The notes under the pieces were generated by a model. The model was not told the origin of the DNA. It searched no databases and was given only the letters and a program-made list of their open reading frames with translations. 64,000 bases of DNA from Tatumella morbirosei (GTDB taxonomy: Bacteria; Pseudomonadota; Gammaproteobacteria; Enterobacterales; Enterobacteriaceae), in contig NZ_JPKR02000002.1 of assembly GCF_000757425.2 (NCBI RefSeq), positions 124,001 to 188,000 on the forward strand. The letters are read 5' to 3'. The position numbers were made by a program, and so were the translations under genes. Position 1 is the first letter of the stretch, and every line of letters begins with the position of its first letter. Shown in pieces: positions 21,252-32,358 of the stretch.

Positions 21252-23867
21252 ATGACAGATCAACCGCAAATTAAGTATCGTCACGATTATCGGGCTCCGG
21301 ACTTCACTATCACTGATATTGACCTGAGTTTTGATCTTGATGAGCAACAAACCAAAGTGACCGCTGTGAGCCAGGTCAGGCGTCTGAACGAACAGGCAAC
21401 AGCACTGGTTTTGCAGGGTGAATCGTTAACGTTACATTCCATCACCATCGACGGAGTCAGCACGGAAGATTACACCATTGATGGCAGTCTGCTGACCATT
21501 CGCAATGTCCCGGAGCAGTTCAGCCTGCAGATTGTGAATACTATTCATCCGGATAAGAATACGGCGCTTGAAGGGCTATATAAATCCGGTGATGCACTCT
21601 GTACCCAGTGTGAAGCCGAAGGGTTCCATCATATTACCTGGTACCTGGACCGCCCGGATGTGCTGGCCCGCTTTACAACGACTATCAGCGCGGATAAGAA
21701 AAAATATCCTTATTTACTGTCTAACGGTAACCGTCTGGATTCCGGTGAGGGGGAGAATGGTCGGCACTGGGTCAAATGGCAGGACCCTTTCCCGAAACCT
21801 TGCTATCTGTTTGCGCTGGTTGCCGGTGAATTTGATGTGTTGCGTGACAGTTTTACTACCCGGTCTGGCCGTGATGTTGCGCTGGAAATTTTTGTCGATA
21901 AAGGCAACCTGGACCGCGCCGACTGGGCTATGACCTCTCTGAAACAGAGTATGAAGTGGGACGAGGAGCGCTTTGGTCTGGAATACGATCTCGATATCTT
22001 TATGATCGTGGCGGTCGATTTCTTTAATATGGGAGCGATGGAAAACAAAGGACTGAATGTCTTTAATTCCAAATATGTACTTGCTAAAGCCGAAACTGCG
22101 ACCGATAAAGATTATCTGGGTATTGAGGCAGTCATTGGTCATGAATATTTCCATAACTGGACCGGTAACCGTGTGACCTGCCGTGACTGGTTTCAGCTCA
22201 GTCTGAAAGAGGGGCTGACTGTCTTCCGCGATCAGGAGTTTAGTTCCGATTTAGGATCACGTCCGGTAAATCGTATCGATAATGTCCGCGTCATGCGTGG
22301 TGCGCAGTTCGCGGAAGATGCCAGTCCGATGGCGCATCCTATCCGTCCGGATCAGGTCATGGAGATGAACAACTTCTATACACTGACCGTGTATGAGAAA
22401 GGTTCAGAAGTGATTCGTATGATGCATACTTTGCTGGGTGAACAGAAATTCCAGCAAGGGATGAAACTCTATTTCCAGCGTCATGACGGCAGTGCTGCGA
22501 CCTGTGATGATTTTGTCCAGGCCATGGAAGATGCCTCAGGCGTAGATTTGACCCAGTTCCGTCGCTGGTACAGCCAGTCCGGGACTCCAGTGTTGACGGT
22601 ACAGGATGAGTATGACCCGCATACCGAAACCTATAAATTGCATGTAAAACAGCACACCCCGCCGACAGCCGATCAAAAGGAAAAACTGCCGCTGCATATC
22701 CCGCTGGATATTGAACTCTATGACGGTGAAGGCGGGGTTATTCCATTACAGTACCAGGGACAACCGGTAAATCCGGTGTTGAATGTTACGCAAAATGAAC
22801 AGACTTTTGTGTTTGATCATGTGTACTTCCAGCCGGTGCCTTCGCTGTTACGTGAGTTTTCTGCGCCTGTGAAACTCGATTATCAGTGGAGTGATGCACA
22901 GCTGACCTTCCTGATGCGTCATGCCCGTAACGATTTTTCACGCTGGGATGCTGCGCAGAGCCTGCTGGCCACCTATGTGAAACTGAATGTACTGCGTTTC
23001 TCACAGAAACAACCATTATCTCTGCCACAACATGTGGCAGAAGCGTTCCGTGCGGTGTTGCAGGATAAAGGCCGTGATCCGGCGTTGACTGCATTGATTC
23101 TGACCTTACCTTCTGAAAATGAAATGGCAGAGTGGTTTGAGGTGATTGATCCTCAGGCGATCGCTGCGGTCAGAACCGCAATTATCCGGACACTGGCGAA
23201 TGCGCTACATACTGAGTTACTCGAAACTTATCAGCAGAACCAGACGGGAGATTACCGGGTAGAACATCAGGATATTGGCAAACGCGCATTAAAGAACATT
23301 TGCCTGAGTTATCTGGTGTTTGGTGAGCAGGCCGCTGCAGATGCACTGGTTCGTCAGCAGTATCAGCAGGCAAACAATATGACTGATGCCCTGGCAGCCT
23401 TAAGCGCTGCAGTTTCTGCGCAACTGCCATGTGTCGATGAACTTTTACAGCACTGGGACGATCGCTGGTACCAGGATGGTCTGGTGATGGATAAATGGTT
23501 TATTTTGCAGGCGACCAGCCCGGCAGATGATGTACTGGCAAGGGTTGAGCAACTGCTTGGACACCGTTCGTTTACGATGAGCAATCCTAACCGCGTACGT
23601 TCACTGGTGGGTGCCTTTGCCTCGGCGAACCCGTCAGCATTCCATGCGTTGGATGGCAGCGGTTATCGGTTCCTGACGCGTATGCTGACCGATCTCAACA
23701 AGCGCAATCCTCAGATTGCTGCGCGGATGATTGAACCGCTTATCCGTCTCAAACGTTACGATGGTAAACGCCAGCAACTGATGCGTGAAGCGTTAGAAGA
23801 GCTGAAATCACTGGAAGATTTGTCCGGCGATTTATATGAGAAGATCACTAAAGCCCTGACCGCCTGA
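21252..23867 (+). CDS. pepN: Aminopeptidase N PepN
   Basis: PepN is the main cytosolic M1 zinc aminopeptidase, releasing N-terminal residues (especially Ala, Arg, Lys) from peptides late in protein turnover. The 871-residue protein shows the exopeptidase motif GAMEN (about 261-265) and HEYFHNWTGNRVT with zinc ligands His297, His301 and a Glu near 320. An AAGGA ribosome-binding site precedes the ATG. It stands alone between pncB and pyrD; the ssu sulfonate genes found after pepN in E. coli are absent. Confidence 0.98.
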   Translation: MTDQPQIKYRHDYRAPDFTITDIDLSFDLDEQQTKVTAVSQVRRLNEQATALVLQGESLTLHSITIDGVSTEDYTIDGSLLTIRNVPEQFSLQIVNTIHPDKNTALEGLYKSGDALCTQCEAEGFHHITWYLDRPDVLARFTTTISADKKKYPYLLSNGNRLDSGEGENGRHWVKWQDPFPKPCYLFALVAGEFDVLRDSFTTRSGRDVALEIFVDKGNLDRADWAMTSLKQSMKWDEERFGLEYDLDIFMIVAVDFFNMGAMENKGLNVFNSKYVLAKAETATDKDYLGIEAVIGHEYFHNWTGNRVTCRDWFQLSLKEGLTVFRDQEFSSDLGSRPVNRIDNVRVMRGAQFAEDASPMAHPIRPDQVMEMNNFYTLTVYEKGSEVIRMMHTLLGEQKFQQGMKLYFQRHDGSAATCDDFVQAMEDASGVDLTQFRRWYSQSGTPVLTVQDEYDPHTETYKLHVKQHTPPTADQKEKLPLHIPLDIELYDGEGGVIPLQYQGQPVNPVLNVTQNEQTFVFDHVYFQPVPSLLREFSAPVKLDYQWSDAQLTFLMRHARNDFSRWDAAQSLLATYVKLNVLRFSQKQPLSLPQHVAEAFRAVLQDKGRDPALTALILTLPSENEMAEWFEVIDPQAIAAVRTAIIRTLANALHTELLETYQQNQTGDYRVEHQDIGKRALKNICLSYLVFGEQAAADALVRQQYQQANNMTDALAALSAAVSAQLPCVDELLQHWDDRWYQDGLVMDKWFILQATSPADDVLARVEQLLGHRSFTMSNPNRVRSLVGAFASANPSAFHALDGSGYRFLTRMLTDLNKRNPQIAARMIEPLIRLKRYDGKRQQLMREALEELKSLEDLSGDLYEKITKALTA

Positions 23868-23894
23868 TTTAAGCAAAATCACAGTATCTCAGAT

Positions 23895-23925
23895 AAACCA
23901 CCGGCGAATGCCGGTGGTTTTTTTA
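23895..23925 (+). terminator. Terminator after pepN
   Basis: AAACCACCGGC (23895-23905) pairs perfectly with GCCGGTGGTTT (23910-23920) across GAAT, followed by a T-run. Confidence 0.92.
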
Positions 23926-24080
23926 TGGAGGTAGCCATAAGGTTTGTTGATGTCCCTCAGTGTTGTGCAGCTGTGTAAGGGTTAAATTTACTTTTGCCCG
24001 AAAGCTCTTTACCATTCCGGCGCAGAATTCAGAATCGGCCAGAGGCCGCCAACCGCGACCAGTGTTCCCAGGGAGAGTGC

Positions 24081-25091
24081 ATGTTATATCCAATCATCCG
24101 TCCTGCATTATTTAAACTTGATCCTGAACGGGCTCATGAACTGTCGATCAAACAATTAAAATTACTACGGGGAACCCCGTTTGAGCGGCTGATTCATCAG
24201 CGGCTTCCTTCACGGCCGGTAACCTGTATGGGGTTACAGTTTGATAATCTGCTGGGGCTGGCTGCAGGATTAGATAAAAATGCAGAATGCATTGATGCCT
24301 TCGGAGCAATGGGGTTCGGTTTTGTTGAAGTGGGTACCGTGACACCACGTGCTCAGGCAGGAAATGATAAACCCCGTTTATTCCGTCTGGTGGAAGCGGA
24401 AGGGATCATCAACCGGATGGGCTTTAATAATTATGGAGTTGACCACCTGGTTGAGAACGTCAAAAAATCGAATTATCGCGGCATTATCGGTATCAATATT
24501 GGAAAAAATAAAGATACGCCGGTTGAGCAGGGCAAGGATGATTATCTGATTTGTATGGAAAAGACTTATGCTCATGCAGGTTATATTACGGTCAATATAT
24601 CCTCACCGAATACTCCCGGCCTACGCAGTTTACAATACGGTGAAGCGTTAGATGATTTACTATCAGCAATAAAAAATAAACAACAGGAATTACAAAAACG
24701 TCATCTGAAATATGTCCCGGTAGCAGTAAAGATCGCGCCGGATCTTTCTGAAGAAGAATTGATCCAGGTGGCAGACAGTCTCGTGCGGCATAATATAGAT
24801 GGTGTTATTGCCACAAATACCACACTGGATCGATCGCTGGTGGAAGGTTTGCCACATGCAGCAGAAGCTGGTGGTTTGAGCGGGCGTCCGGTTCAGTTAC
24901 GAAGTACTGAAATTATCCGCCGTCTGAACACTGAACTTAATGGGAGGTTGCCGATTATAGGTGTCGGCGGTATTGATTCGTTAATTTCAGCTAAGGAAAA
25001 ATTAGTGGCGGGTGCAACACTGATCCAAATATATTCTGGCTTTGTTTATAAAGGCCCGTCCCTTATCCGGGATATTGTGACACATATTTAA
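24081..25091 (+). CDS. pyrD: Dihydroorotate dehydrogenase (quinone) PyrD
   Basis: PyrD oxidises dihydroorotate to orotate with FMN and passes electrons to the quinone pool, the fourth step of pyrimidine synthesis; it is a class 2 enzyme bound peripherally to the inner membrane. ATG 24081 ([20 protein letters not shown]), preceded by AGGGAGAG, gives 336 residues, the E. coli length; the open frame from 23994 is leader. [11 protein letters not shown] carries the catalytic Ser (about 175), and GVGGIDS binds the FMN phosphate. A small hairpin (CGGCC/GGCCG, about 24033-24045) lies in the leader, but the E. coli pyrimidine switch was not recognised. Confidence 0.97.
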   Translation: MLYPIIRPALFKLDPERAHELSIKQLKLLRGTPFERLIHQRLPSRPVTCMGLQFDNLLGLAAGLDKNAECIDAFGAMGFGFVEVGTVTPRAQAGNDKPRLFRLVEAEGIINRMGFNNYGVDHLVENVKKSNYRGIIGINIGKNKDTPVEQGKDDYLICMEKTYAHAGYITVNISSPNTPGLRSLQYGEALDDLLSAIKNKQQELQKRHLKYVPVAVKIAPDLSEEELIQVADSLVRHNIDGVIATNTTLDRSLVEGLPHAAEAGGLSGRPVQLRSTEIIRRLNTELNGRLPIIGVGGIDSLISAKEKLVAGATLIQIYSGFVYKGPSLIRDIVTHI

Positions 25092-25111
25092 TCAGAAAAA
25101 GTGTAATATTT

Positions 25112-25152
25112 AGCCAGAGGGGTTTATTTATTCCTCTGGCTCGTTTATATTT
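25112..25152 (+). terminator. Terminator after pyrD
   Basis: AGCCAGAGG (25112-25120) pairs with CCTCTGGCT (25133-25141), followed by CGTTTATATTTT. Confidence 0.75.
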
Positions 25153-25263
25153 TATCCGCATGAGGGCAATTTCGGGTTTACTCCGGCTATTTATGATTTA
25201 GCCCAGGTAGTGATTTATATTTCAGGGAACGGTAAATGACCGTATTAAGAGAGGCGGCTATAT

Positions 25264-25806
25264 ATGACATTAAAGCCTGATGATCGCTGGCAATGGTATT
25301 ACGATGATACCCAGGATCGTATGATGCTCGATCTAACCGAAGGATTGCATTTTCGATCCCGGTTCCCGAAAAAAATGCTTACCCCGGAGGCTTTTGAATC
25401 TCAGAGTTTCTGTGTTGATGATGCCGCGAGCTTTTTTAATTTCGATGAGAAGTGCCGTGATGTTGATTTTAATCATCAGCAACGAGCCGAGTTGGTATTA
25501 AATGCGTTGGTTGCCAGCCGTTTTCTGAAACCTTTAATGCCTAAAAGCTGGCACTTTGTGGCCTGCCATTCAGGATGGCAACCTGAAGCCGGACAACTGG
25601 CAGAAACTACGCTGTCCGATACCTGTCAACCGGTACGTCTGTTGGTGGTTGAGAGTGGCAGTAGTGCAGCGCTGTGCGTGGTCGCTCAGACTTCCCTGGA
25701 GTTGTCCGGAAAAAAACTCTTGTTGGGAGAGGCAATCAAAATCATGAATGATCGCCTGCGTCCTCATGAACCTGCCACAGCGATTCGTTTCGAACAGGCA
25801 GGTTAA
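25264..25806 (+). CDS. zapC: Cell division protein ZapC
   Basis: ZapC binds FtsZ and promotes bundling of its polymers at the division ring. The protein is 180 residues, the same as in E. coli, with the conserved N-terminus (LKPDDRWQWYYD) and the segments LHFRSRFPKKML and KLLLGEAIKIMNDRL. The gene ends two bases before the convergent ycbX stop. The division inhibitor SulA is encoded 14 kb away in this window. Confidence 0.95.
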   Translation: MTLKPDDRWQWYYDDTQDRMMLDLTEGLHFRSRFPKKMLTPEAFESQSFCVDDAASFFNFDEKCRDVDFNHQQRAELVLNALVASRFLKPLMPKSWHFVACHSGWQPEAGQLAETTLSDTCQPVRLLVVESGSSAALCVVAQTSLELSGKKLLLGEAIKIMNDRLRPHEPATAIRFEQAG

Positions 25807-25808
25807 TT

Positions 25809-26921
25809 TTAAACAGGTTGCAGCACCAGATCGCTGTGTGGAATGCAGCTGCAGCTTAAAATGATATCACCATTAATTGCTGAAGAATTCAGTGCTGTCA
25901 CCTCTCCACTGACTAATTTCATCCGACAACAGCCACAGGCCCCAGCCCGGCAGGAATAGGGGATCCTGAATCCTGCCCCTTCTAACTGCTCCAGTAAAAT
26001 CTGCTGAGTATTACCGGTAAATTTCTCTCCCTGCCAGCTGATATCTGCCTGTCTGGCGGGTGTTTTCACCGGGGAGATAGCGGTTTGGCGATCACTGGTG
26101 GTATACGGGCGGCCCGGTTTGGTACTGAGTACCTTAACTTCATCACCGCAACGAATCACACCACTGTTACGGGCGACCAGATTCAGCCCGAAGTCTATAT
26201 CACCACTGTCATCAGCAGCCAGCCGAAAGGTTTTCAAGGTCGTCATGGGTTCCCCTGCCGGATGCTTTTTACCTCGCCCGGTGCTGACGGTTGTAAGAAT
26301 ACAACGACTGCAGGGTTTTGCGACATCAAAGGTGATATCACCCACCCGTATCACAGACCACTGATCTTCCTGCCAGGCAGCAGAGCCACTCACCACCAGA
26401 TTTGGGCGAAACTGTTCAATACGAATGCCTGCCGGGCAGCGATTTTGTAAATCATAAAATGATGATTCACTCACCAGCAAAAAAGGATAACCATCGGCAA
26501 AACCTACCGGAATCTCCGGAAACTTTTTAACTCTGCGGTTAGGGTGGTCACCGGTCCAGCGTAACTGGACCGGATGTGGAAAATACTGACTCAGCCACTG
26601 ATTGATATTATCCGGCGCTATCCTTGCGGCAAAGTGAGTTCCCCAAACCTCGGTACTGGCTTCATTTTCACTAAAATCTTCAAACCGGACCAGTAACTGA
26701 CTACCGTCAGAGGCCTGAATAAATAGTCCCTCGGGGACCACCAGTGGCGAAAAAAGGACCATTTCAGGATACTGGCGCGCGGTGATAAACGTCCCCTCAG
26801 TGGTCGTCAGCATAAACGTCCGGTCCCAGGATAAACCCTGTGGTTGCACCAGTGACTGAGATACCGACGTTCCGCGCATTGATTTTACCGGGTGAATAAA
26901 CAGACGTGACAAAGTGATCAT
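25809..26921 (-). CDS. ycbX: YcbX, MOSC-domain protein with C-terminal 2Fe-2S ferredoxin domain
   Basis: YcbX detoxifies N-hydroxylated base analogues such as 6-hydroxylaminopurine in E. coli, acting with the molybdenum cofactor. The 370-residue protein has an N-terminal MOSC N beta-barrel (LFIHPVKSM), a MOSC domain around 100-250 with a conserved Cys in KPCSRC (about 209), and a plant-type ferredoxin domain whose cluster cysteines are in CRAGACGCC (about 326-334) and the late CSC motif. It converges on zapC and diverges from rlmL across 107 bases. Confidence 0.95.
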   Translation of the reverse strand: MITLSRLFIHPVKSMRGTSVSQSLVQPQGLSWDRTFMLTTTEGTFITARQYPEMVLFSPLVVPEGLFIQASDGSQLLVRFEDFSENEASTEVWGTHFAARIAPDNINQWLSQYFPHPVQLRWTGDHPNRRVKKFPEIPVGFADGYPFLLVSESSFYDLQNRCPAGIRIEQFRPNLVVSGSAAWQEDQWSVIRVGDITFDVAKPCSRCILTTVSTGRGKKHPAGEPMTTLKTFRLAADDSGDIDFGLNLVARNSGVIRCGDEVKVLSTKPGRPYTTSDRQTAISPVKTPARQADISWQGEKFTGNTQQILLEQLEGAGFRIPYSCRAGACGCCRMKLVSGEVTALNSSAINGDIILSCSCIPHSDLVLQPV

Positions 26922-26964
26922 CGGGGCTCCGTTCCGGGCTACGTATTAATAAAGACGCTAACTT

Positions 26965-26993
26965 TATGACATAGCGCTGTGATTCGCTATAAT
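26965..26993 (+). promoter_or_regulatory. Possible sigma-70 promoter of rlmL
   Basis: A consensus -10 (TATAAT, 26988-26993) has a weak -35 (TATGAC, 26965-26970) 17 bases upstream, placed 36 bases before the rlmL ATG. Confidence 0.45.
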
Positions 26994-27028
26994 GCGCAAC
27001 AATTTTCCATTAAGTAGACTTAAAAAAT

Positions 27029-29143
27029 ATGAATTCTCTGTTTGCCAGTACAGGCCGTGGGCTGGAAGAACTTTTAAAATCTGAGCTGGAAGCGTTGGGT
27101 GCTCAGAATATACAGCTGGTGCCGGGCGGTGTTCATTATCAGGGCGACGACAAAATGTTGTATCAGAGCCTGATGTGGAGCCGGCTTGCGTCACGTGTCC
27201 TGCTGCCTTTAGGAGAATTCGGCCTGTGGAGTGATCTTGACCTGTATGTTGGTGCTCAGTCTGTTCCCTGGACAGACCTGTTCGACAGCCACCACAGTTT
27301 TGCGGTGCATTTCAGTGGCACCAATGACATTATCCGTAACAGCCAGTTTGGCGCGATGCGGGTGAAGGACGCTATTGTGGACAGTTTTACCCGTAAAAAT
27401 CTGTCCCGTCCTGACGTGGATCGTGAAGCCCCGGATATCCGGATTATTGCATGGCTTAACAAGGATAAGGTCAGCCTTTCACTTGATTTGAGTGGCGATG
27501 CTCTGCATCAGCGTAATTACCGCCAACAGACAGGTCAGGCGCCACTAAAAGAGAATCTGGCGGCGGCGATTGTCATGCGATCCGGCTGGCGCGCAGGAAC
27601 CCCCATGATCGATCCTATGTGTGGTTCAGGCACTCTGCTTATTGAGGCGGCGATGATCGCTGCTGATCGTGCTCCCGGACTTGGCCGTAAGCATTGGGGA
27701 TTCACTGCGTGGAAAGGCCACAATGATGCGGTCTGGCAGGAAGTTACCCGCGAGGCAAATCGCCGCGCCAGCCTGGCCATGCAAGGTAAAAAAGTTCGGT
27801 TCTACGGATATGATAATGATCCTCAGGTGATTCAGCGGGCACAAGCTAACGCCCGTAAAGCCGGCATGGCGGCGTTTATCAGCTTTAAAGCCCAGGATGT
27901 TCTGCAACTGAAAAATCCACTGCTGGCAGAAGAGACCGGAACCCTACTCAGCAACCCGCCTTACGGGGAGCGTTTGGAAAGTGAACCAGCGTTGATTGCC
28001 TTACACAGCCAGTTTGGGCGAATTGTAAAACGTGAGTTTGCCGGCTGGAAACTGTCCCTGTTTAGTGGTTCTCCGGAGTTGCTAAGCTGTCTGCAACTGC
28101 GTGCGGAAAGGCAGTTTAAAGCGAAAAATGGACCGCTTGACTGCGTACAGAAAAATTACCAGTTGATGGCAGATTCTGCAGATTCGACGCGGGATATCGC
28201 CGAAGATTATGCTAACCGGCTGCGTAAGAATATTAAGAAACTGGATAAATGGGCGAAGCAGGAAGGGACTAACTGCTACCGGATTTATGATGCTGACTTA
28301 CCGGAATACAATATTGCGGTGGATCGTTATGCTGACTGGGTAGTGATACAGGAATATGCGCCGCCGAAAACAGTGGATGCCCAAAAAGCCCGGCAGCGTC
28401 TGTTCGATGTGATCAGTGCAACCCTGACGGTGCTGGATATGCCTGCAAATCGTCTGGTTCTGAAAACGCGTGAGCGACAAAAAGGCAAAAACCAGTACCA
28501 GAAACTGGGAGAGAAAGGGGAGTTCTTCCCGGTTGAAGAGTACAATGCCCGTTTACTGGTGAATCTGACGGATTATCTGGATACCGGTCTGTTTATTGAC
28601 CACCGTATCGCACGCAAAATGTTGGGTGCAATGAGTCAGGGAAAAGATTTTCTCAACTTGTTTTCTTACACCGGAAGCGCCAGCGTACATGCAGGTCTGG
28701 GTGGCGCCCGTTCAACCACCACGGTGGATATGTCGCGCACTTACCTTGAGTGGGCCGAGCGTAATCTACAACTGAATGGTCTCTCTGGCAGGGCGCACCG
28801 GTTAATTCAGGCTGACTGTCTGAGCTGGTTGCAGGAGGCGCGAGAGTCCTTTGATCTGATATTCATCGATCCACCGACCTTCTCAAACTCCAAACGTATG
28901 GAAGACAGTTTTGATGTACAACGGGATCACCTTGATCTGCTGAGCCACCTGAAACGACTGTTGCGTAAAGGTGGCACGATTATGTTCTCGAATAATAAAC
29001 GCGGATTCAAAATGGATCTCGACGGGCTGGCGGCGCTGGGACTGCAGGCTCAGGAAATTACGCAAAAGACCCTTTCTCAGGATTTTGCCAGAAACAAACA
29101 TATCCATAATTGCTGGCTAATCACTGCCACGGGTAAGGAATAA
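27029..29143 (+). CDS. rlmL: Bifunctional 23S rRNA methyltransferase RlmKL
   Basis: RlmKL methylates 23S rRNA at G2445 (N2, by the N-terminal RlmL half) and G2069 (N7, by the C-terminal RlmK half). The 704-residue fusion shows an N-terminal THUMP region (about 45-155), SAM-binding and catalytic segments of RlmL ([22 protein letters not shown] at about 309), and those of RlmK ([23 protein letters not shown] at about 612). It is followed after six bases by uup. Confidence 0.97.
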   Translation: MNSLFASTGRGLEELLKSELEALGAQNIQLVPGGVHYQGDDKMLYQSLMWSRLASRVLLPLGEFGLWSDLDLYVGAQSVPWTDLFDSHHSFAVHFSGTNDIIRNSQFGAMRVKDAIVDSFTRKNLSRPDVDREAPDIRIIAWLNKDKVSLSLDLSGDALHQRNYRQQTGQAPLKENLAAAIVMRSGWRAGTPMIDPMCGSGTLLIEAAMIAADRAPGLGRKHWGFTAWKGHNDAVWQEVTREANRRASLAMQGKKVRFYGYDNDPQVIQRAQANARKAGMAAFISFKAQDVLQLKNPLLAEETGTLLSNPPYGERLESEPALIALHSQFGRIVKREFAGWKLSLFSGSPELLSCLQLRAERQFKAKNGPLDCVQKNYQLMADSADSTRDIAEDYANRLRKNIKKLDKWAKQEGTNCYRIYDADLPEYNIAVDRYADWVVIQEYAPPKTVDAQKARQRLFDVISATLTVLDMPANRLVLKTRERQKGKNQYQKLGEKGEFFPVEEYNARLLVNLTDYLDTGLFIDHRIARKMLGAMSQGKDFLNLFSYTGSASVHAGLGGARSTTTVDMSRTYLEWAERNLQLNGLSGRAHRLIQADCLSWLQEARESFDLIFIDPPTFSNSKRMEDSFDVQRDHLDLLSHLKRLLRKGGTIMFSNNKRGFKMDLDGLAALGLQAQEITQKTLSQDFARNKHIHNCWLITATGKE

Positions 29144-29149
29144 TTTTTT

Positions 29150-31069
29150 ATGTCATTAATTAGTATACATAATGCCTGGCTGTCCTTCAGTGACGCGCCG
29201 TTACTGGATAATACCGAACTGCACATTGAAGAAAATGAGCGGGTTTGCCTGGTAGGGCGTAATGGTGCCGGTAAATCGACCCTGATGAAGATTATCAATC
29301 AGGAGATTCCACTGGATGATGGCCGGATTATCTATGAACAGGATTTGGTGGTAGCCCGTCTGCAACAAGACCCGCCACGTAACATCACCGGTTCAGTCTA
29401 TGATTTTGTCGCAGAAGGTGTTGCAGAACAGGCGAAGTACCTGAAAGAGTATCACGCCATATCTCATCGGGTGATGCAGGACCCGAGCGAAAAAAACCTT
29501 AATGAGATGGCAAGACTCCAGACGTTACTGGATCACCATAACCTGTGGCAACTGGAAGGTCGCATTAATGACGTTCTGAAAAATATCGGTCTGGATGCGG
29601 AAACTGAACTGTCTTCTCTGTCTGGTGGTTGGTTAAGAAAAGCGGCGTTAGGCCGTGCTCTGGTCAGCAATCCTAAAGTATTACTGCTGGACGAACCTAC
29701 CAACCACCTTGATATCGAAACCATCGACTGGCTGGAAACGTTTCTTAAAACATTCAGCGGTAGCATTGTGTTTATTTCTCACGACCGCTCATTTATCCGC
29801 AACATGGCAACGCGTATTGTCGATCTGGATCGAGGCAAACTGGTGTCATGGCCGGGAGACTATGACAGCTTCGTGCTGGGTAAAGAAGAAGCGTTGCGGG
29901 TTGAAGAGTTACAAAATGCTGAATTCGACCGAAAGCTGGCTCAGGAAGAAGTCTGGATTCGTCAGGGGATAAAAGCCCGTCGTACCCGAAATGAAGGACG
30001 GGTTCGCGCCCTTAAAGCACTGCGTCGTGAACGTTCTGAACGTCGTGAAGTGATGGGCAAAGCGAATATGCAGGTTGAAGAAGCCTCACGTTCCGGAAAA
30101 ATTGTGTTTGAGCTGGAGAATGTTCATTACCAGGTCCAGGGCAGAACACTGGTAGAAGATTTCTCCGCGCAGGTCCAACGTGGTGACAAAATTGCACTGA
30201 TTGGCGCGAACGGTTGCGGTAAAACGACACTGTTACGCCTGATGCTGGGGGATTTAACAGCTGACAGTGGCAAAATTCATCGTGGTACAAAACTGGAAGT
30301 CGCATATTTTGACCAGCATCGTGCTGAGCTGGATCCTGACCGTACAGTGATGGATAACCTGGCGGAAGGAAAGCAGGAAGTGATGGTTAACGGCAAACCA
30401 CGCCATATATTAGGGTACCTGCAGGATTTCCTGTTCCATCCTAAACGTGCGATGACGCCGGTTCGTGCGTTATCAGGTGGTGAGCGTAACCGGTTATTAC
30501 TTGCCCGGCTGTTTCTTAAACCCAGCAATTTACTGATTCTCGATGAACCTACCAATGACCTGGATGTTGAAACTCTGGAGTTACTTGAGGAACTGATCGA
30601 CGGCTATCAGGGAACGGTGCTGTTAGTAAGCCATGATCGTCAGTTTGTGGATAATACCGTTACCGATTGCTGGATATTTGAAGGGAATGGCGAAGTTGGA
30701 CGCTTTGTGGGGGGATACCATGATGCTCAGCAGCAACGTGCCGCTTATAAACTGGCGAAAAAACCCGCTTCCGGTAAACCAGCCGCAGCCCCGGTAGTGA
30801 AAACAACGACTTCAGTGGATGCTAAATCCAGCAAACCCGCTAAGCTAAGTTATAACCTGGCGCGGGAGTTGGAACAGTTGCCACAGAAACTCGAAACACT
30901 GGAAACTGAAATCGCGCAATTGCAGGCTAAAATGAGTGAAGCTGATTTTTTCAGTCAGCCACATGATAAAACGCAGCCAGTTATCGAACAGCTTTCGGTC
31001 GCCGAACAGGCACTGGAAGAGGCGTTTACCCGCTGGGAATATCTTGAAAATCTCAGGAATGGAGTGTAA
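29150..31069 (+). CDS. uup: ABC-F family ATPase Uup
   Basis: Uup is a soluble ABC-F protein with tandem ATPase domains and no membrane part; it acts on ribosomes and influences transposon precise excision and branched DNA intermediates in E. coli. The two Walker A motifs are GRNGAGKST (about residues 37-45) and GANGCGKTT (about 350). Signature motifs LSGGWLRKAALGRAL and LSGGERNRLLLARL and Walker B (LLLDEPTNHLD; LILDEPTNDLD) are intact. A C-terminal Lys-rich linker leads into a coiled coil (about 565-639) that binds DNA in the family. An AAGGA site overlaps the end of rlmL. Confidence 0.96.
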   Translation: MSLISIHNAWLSFSDAPLLDNTELHIEENERVCLVGRNGAGKSTLMKIINQEIPLDDGRIIYEQDLVVARLQQDPPRNITGSVYDFVAEGVAEQAKYLKEYHAISHRVMQDPSEKNLNEMARLQTLLDHHNLWQLEGRINDVLKNIGLDAETELSSLSGGWLRKAALGRALVSNPKVLLLDEPTNHLDIETIDWLETFLKTFSGSIVFISHDRSFIRNMATRIVDLDRGKLVSWPGDYDSFVLGKEEALRVEELQNAEFDRKLAQEEVWIRQGIKARRTRNEGRVRALKALRRERSERREVMGKANMQVEEASRSGKIVFELENVHYQVQGRTLVEDFSAQVQRGDKIALIGANGCGKTTLLRLMLGDLTADSGKIHRGTKLEVAYFDQHRAELDPDRTVMDNLAEGKQEVMVNGKPRHILGYLQDFLFHPKRAMTPVRALSGGERNRLLLARLFLKPSNLLILDEPTNDLDVETLELLEELIDGYQGTVLLVSHDRQFVDNTVTDCWIFEGNGEVGRFVGGYHDAQQQRAAYKLAKKPASGKPAAAPVVKTTTSVDAKSSKPAKLSYNLARELEQLPQKLETLETEIAQLQAKMSEADFFSQPHDKTQPVIEQLSVAEQALEEAFTRWEYLENLRNGV

Positions 31070-31074
31070 CCCCG

Positions 31075-32358
31075 ATGAACATTACCCGGTGTGAGCAGCT
31101 CAAAGATGCAGACACATGGGTTTTGTGTCCTCAGTGTGATTTGGCATGCCGTTTACCGACATTAACCGTCGGAAAAAAGGCGGTATGCCCGCGCTGTCAT
31201 ACCACCGTGGATATGCGCTGGCCAGATTCGGCTAAGCGGCCCACGGCTTACGCCATTTCAGCGCTGTTAATGCTGGTACTGGCGAACCTGTTCCCGTTTA
31301 TCAGCATGCATGTGGCGGGGCTGAGTAGTGAAATCAGTCTGACGCGTATTCCCGGGATTATGGTGTCTGATGATTATCAGGCGCTGGCGGTACTGTTCCT
31401 GTTACTGGTTCAGGGCATACCGGCCTGTTGCCTGATTATCATCATCCTGCTGGTAAACCGGGTGAAAATGCCGCTGTCAGTGAAGGTGCATCTGGCAAAG
31501 CTATTTTTCCATTTGCGCAACTGGGGAATGGCCGAAATTTTTATGGCTGGTGTGCTGGTTAGCTTTGTGAAACTCATGGCTTACGGCGAAATAGGATTGG
31601 GAATAAGTTTCTGGCCATGGTGTCTGTTCTGTATTTTCCAGTTACGGGCTTTCCAGTGTGTGGATAGACGTCGTTTATGGCAGCATATCCAGTCCGCACC
31701 AGAGCTTCACACAATGCCACGGGCTGGTGTGAGTGGACTGGCTCAGGAGCTACGTTCCTGTCCATGCTGCACGGCGATTCTCCCTTTGCATGATGCTGTC
31801 TGCCCACGCTGTTTTACCCGCGGAACGGCACGTAAAAAGCAGAGTCTGCAGTGGACATTGGCACTATTGCTGACTTCGGTGATGCTTTATATTCCCGCTA
31901 ATATCCTGCCAATTATGATCACCGATGCTCTGGGCTCGAAAATAACGTCAAATATTATGGCGGGTGTCGTATTGCTGTGGAGTGATGGTTCATACCCTGT
32001 CGCATTGGTGATTTTTATTGCCAGTATCATGGTACCGACGTTAAAGATTCTGGCCATTGCCTGGCTGAGCTGGAACGCCAGTGGCCGGGGGCAAAGGGAT
32101 AATGAAAAAATGCATCTGGTCTATGAGGTGGTCGAATTTGTTGGCCGCTGGTCTATGATCGATGTATTTGTTATCGCGATTTTGTCATCGCTGGTACGGA
32201 TGGGAGGATTAATGAATATTTATCCGGCACCTGGTGCATTGCTTTTCGCAGGTGTTGTTATTTTAACCATGTTTGCCGCGCTGACGTTTGATCCCCGGTT
32301 GTTATGGGATCGTGAACCAAAGGACCGCGTTGAGGAATCCGGTGTTGAAACAGAATAA
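31075..32358 (+). CDS. pqiA: PqiA, inner-membrane protein of the PqiABC lipid transport system
   Basis: PqiA is the inner-membrane partner of PqiB and PqiC, an MCE system that moves lipids across the envelope and is induced by paraquat through SoxRS in E. coli. The 427-residue protein has two PqiA domains, each starting with a zinc-ribbon-like cysteine pattern (CPQCD..CPRC near residue 20; CPCC..CPRC near 225) and continuing with four hydrophobic segments. Its 3' end overlaps the pqiB start by 17 bases. Confidence 0.96.
   Translation: MNITRCEQLKDADTWVLCPQCDLACRLPTLTVGKKAVCPRCHTTVDMRWPDSAKRPTAYAISALLMLVLANLFPFISMHVAGLSSEISLTRIPGIMVSDDYQALAVLFLLLVQGIPACCLIIIILLVNRVKMPLSVKVHLAKLFFHLRNWGMAEIFMAGVLVSFVKLMAYGEIGLGISFWPWCLFCIFQLRAFQCVDRRRLWQHIQSAPELHTMPRAGVSGLAQELRSCPCCTAILPLHDAVCPRCFTRGTARKKQSLQWTLALLLTSVMLYIPANILPIMITDALGSKITSNIMAGVVLLWSDGSYPVALVIFIASIMVPTLKILAIAWLSWNASGRGQRDNEKMHLVYEVVEFVGRWSMIDVFVIAILSSLVRMGGLMNIYPAPGALLFAGVVILTMFAALTFDPRLLWDREPKDRVEESGVETE

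Noticed and set aside
21714-22154. 146-codon minus-strand ORF
   Set aside because: It lies wholly inside pepN, whose frame is fully conserved; antisense shadow.
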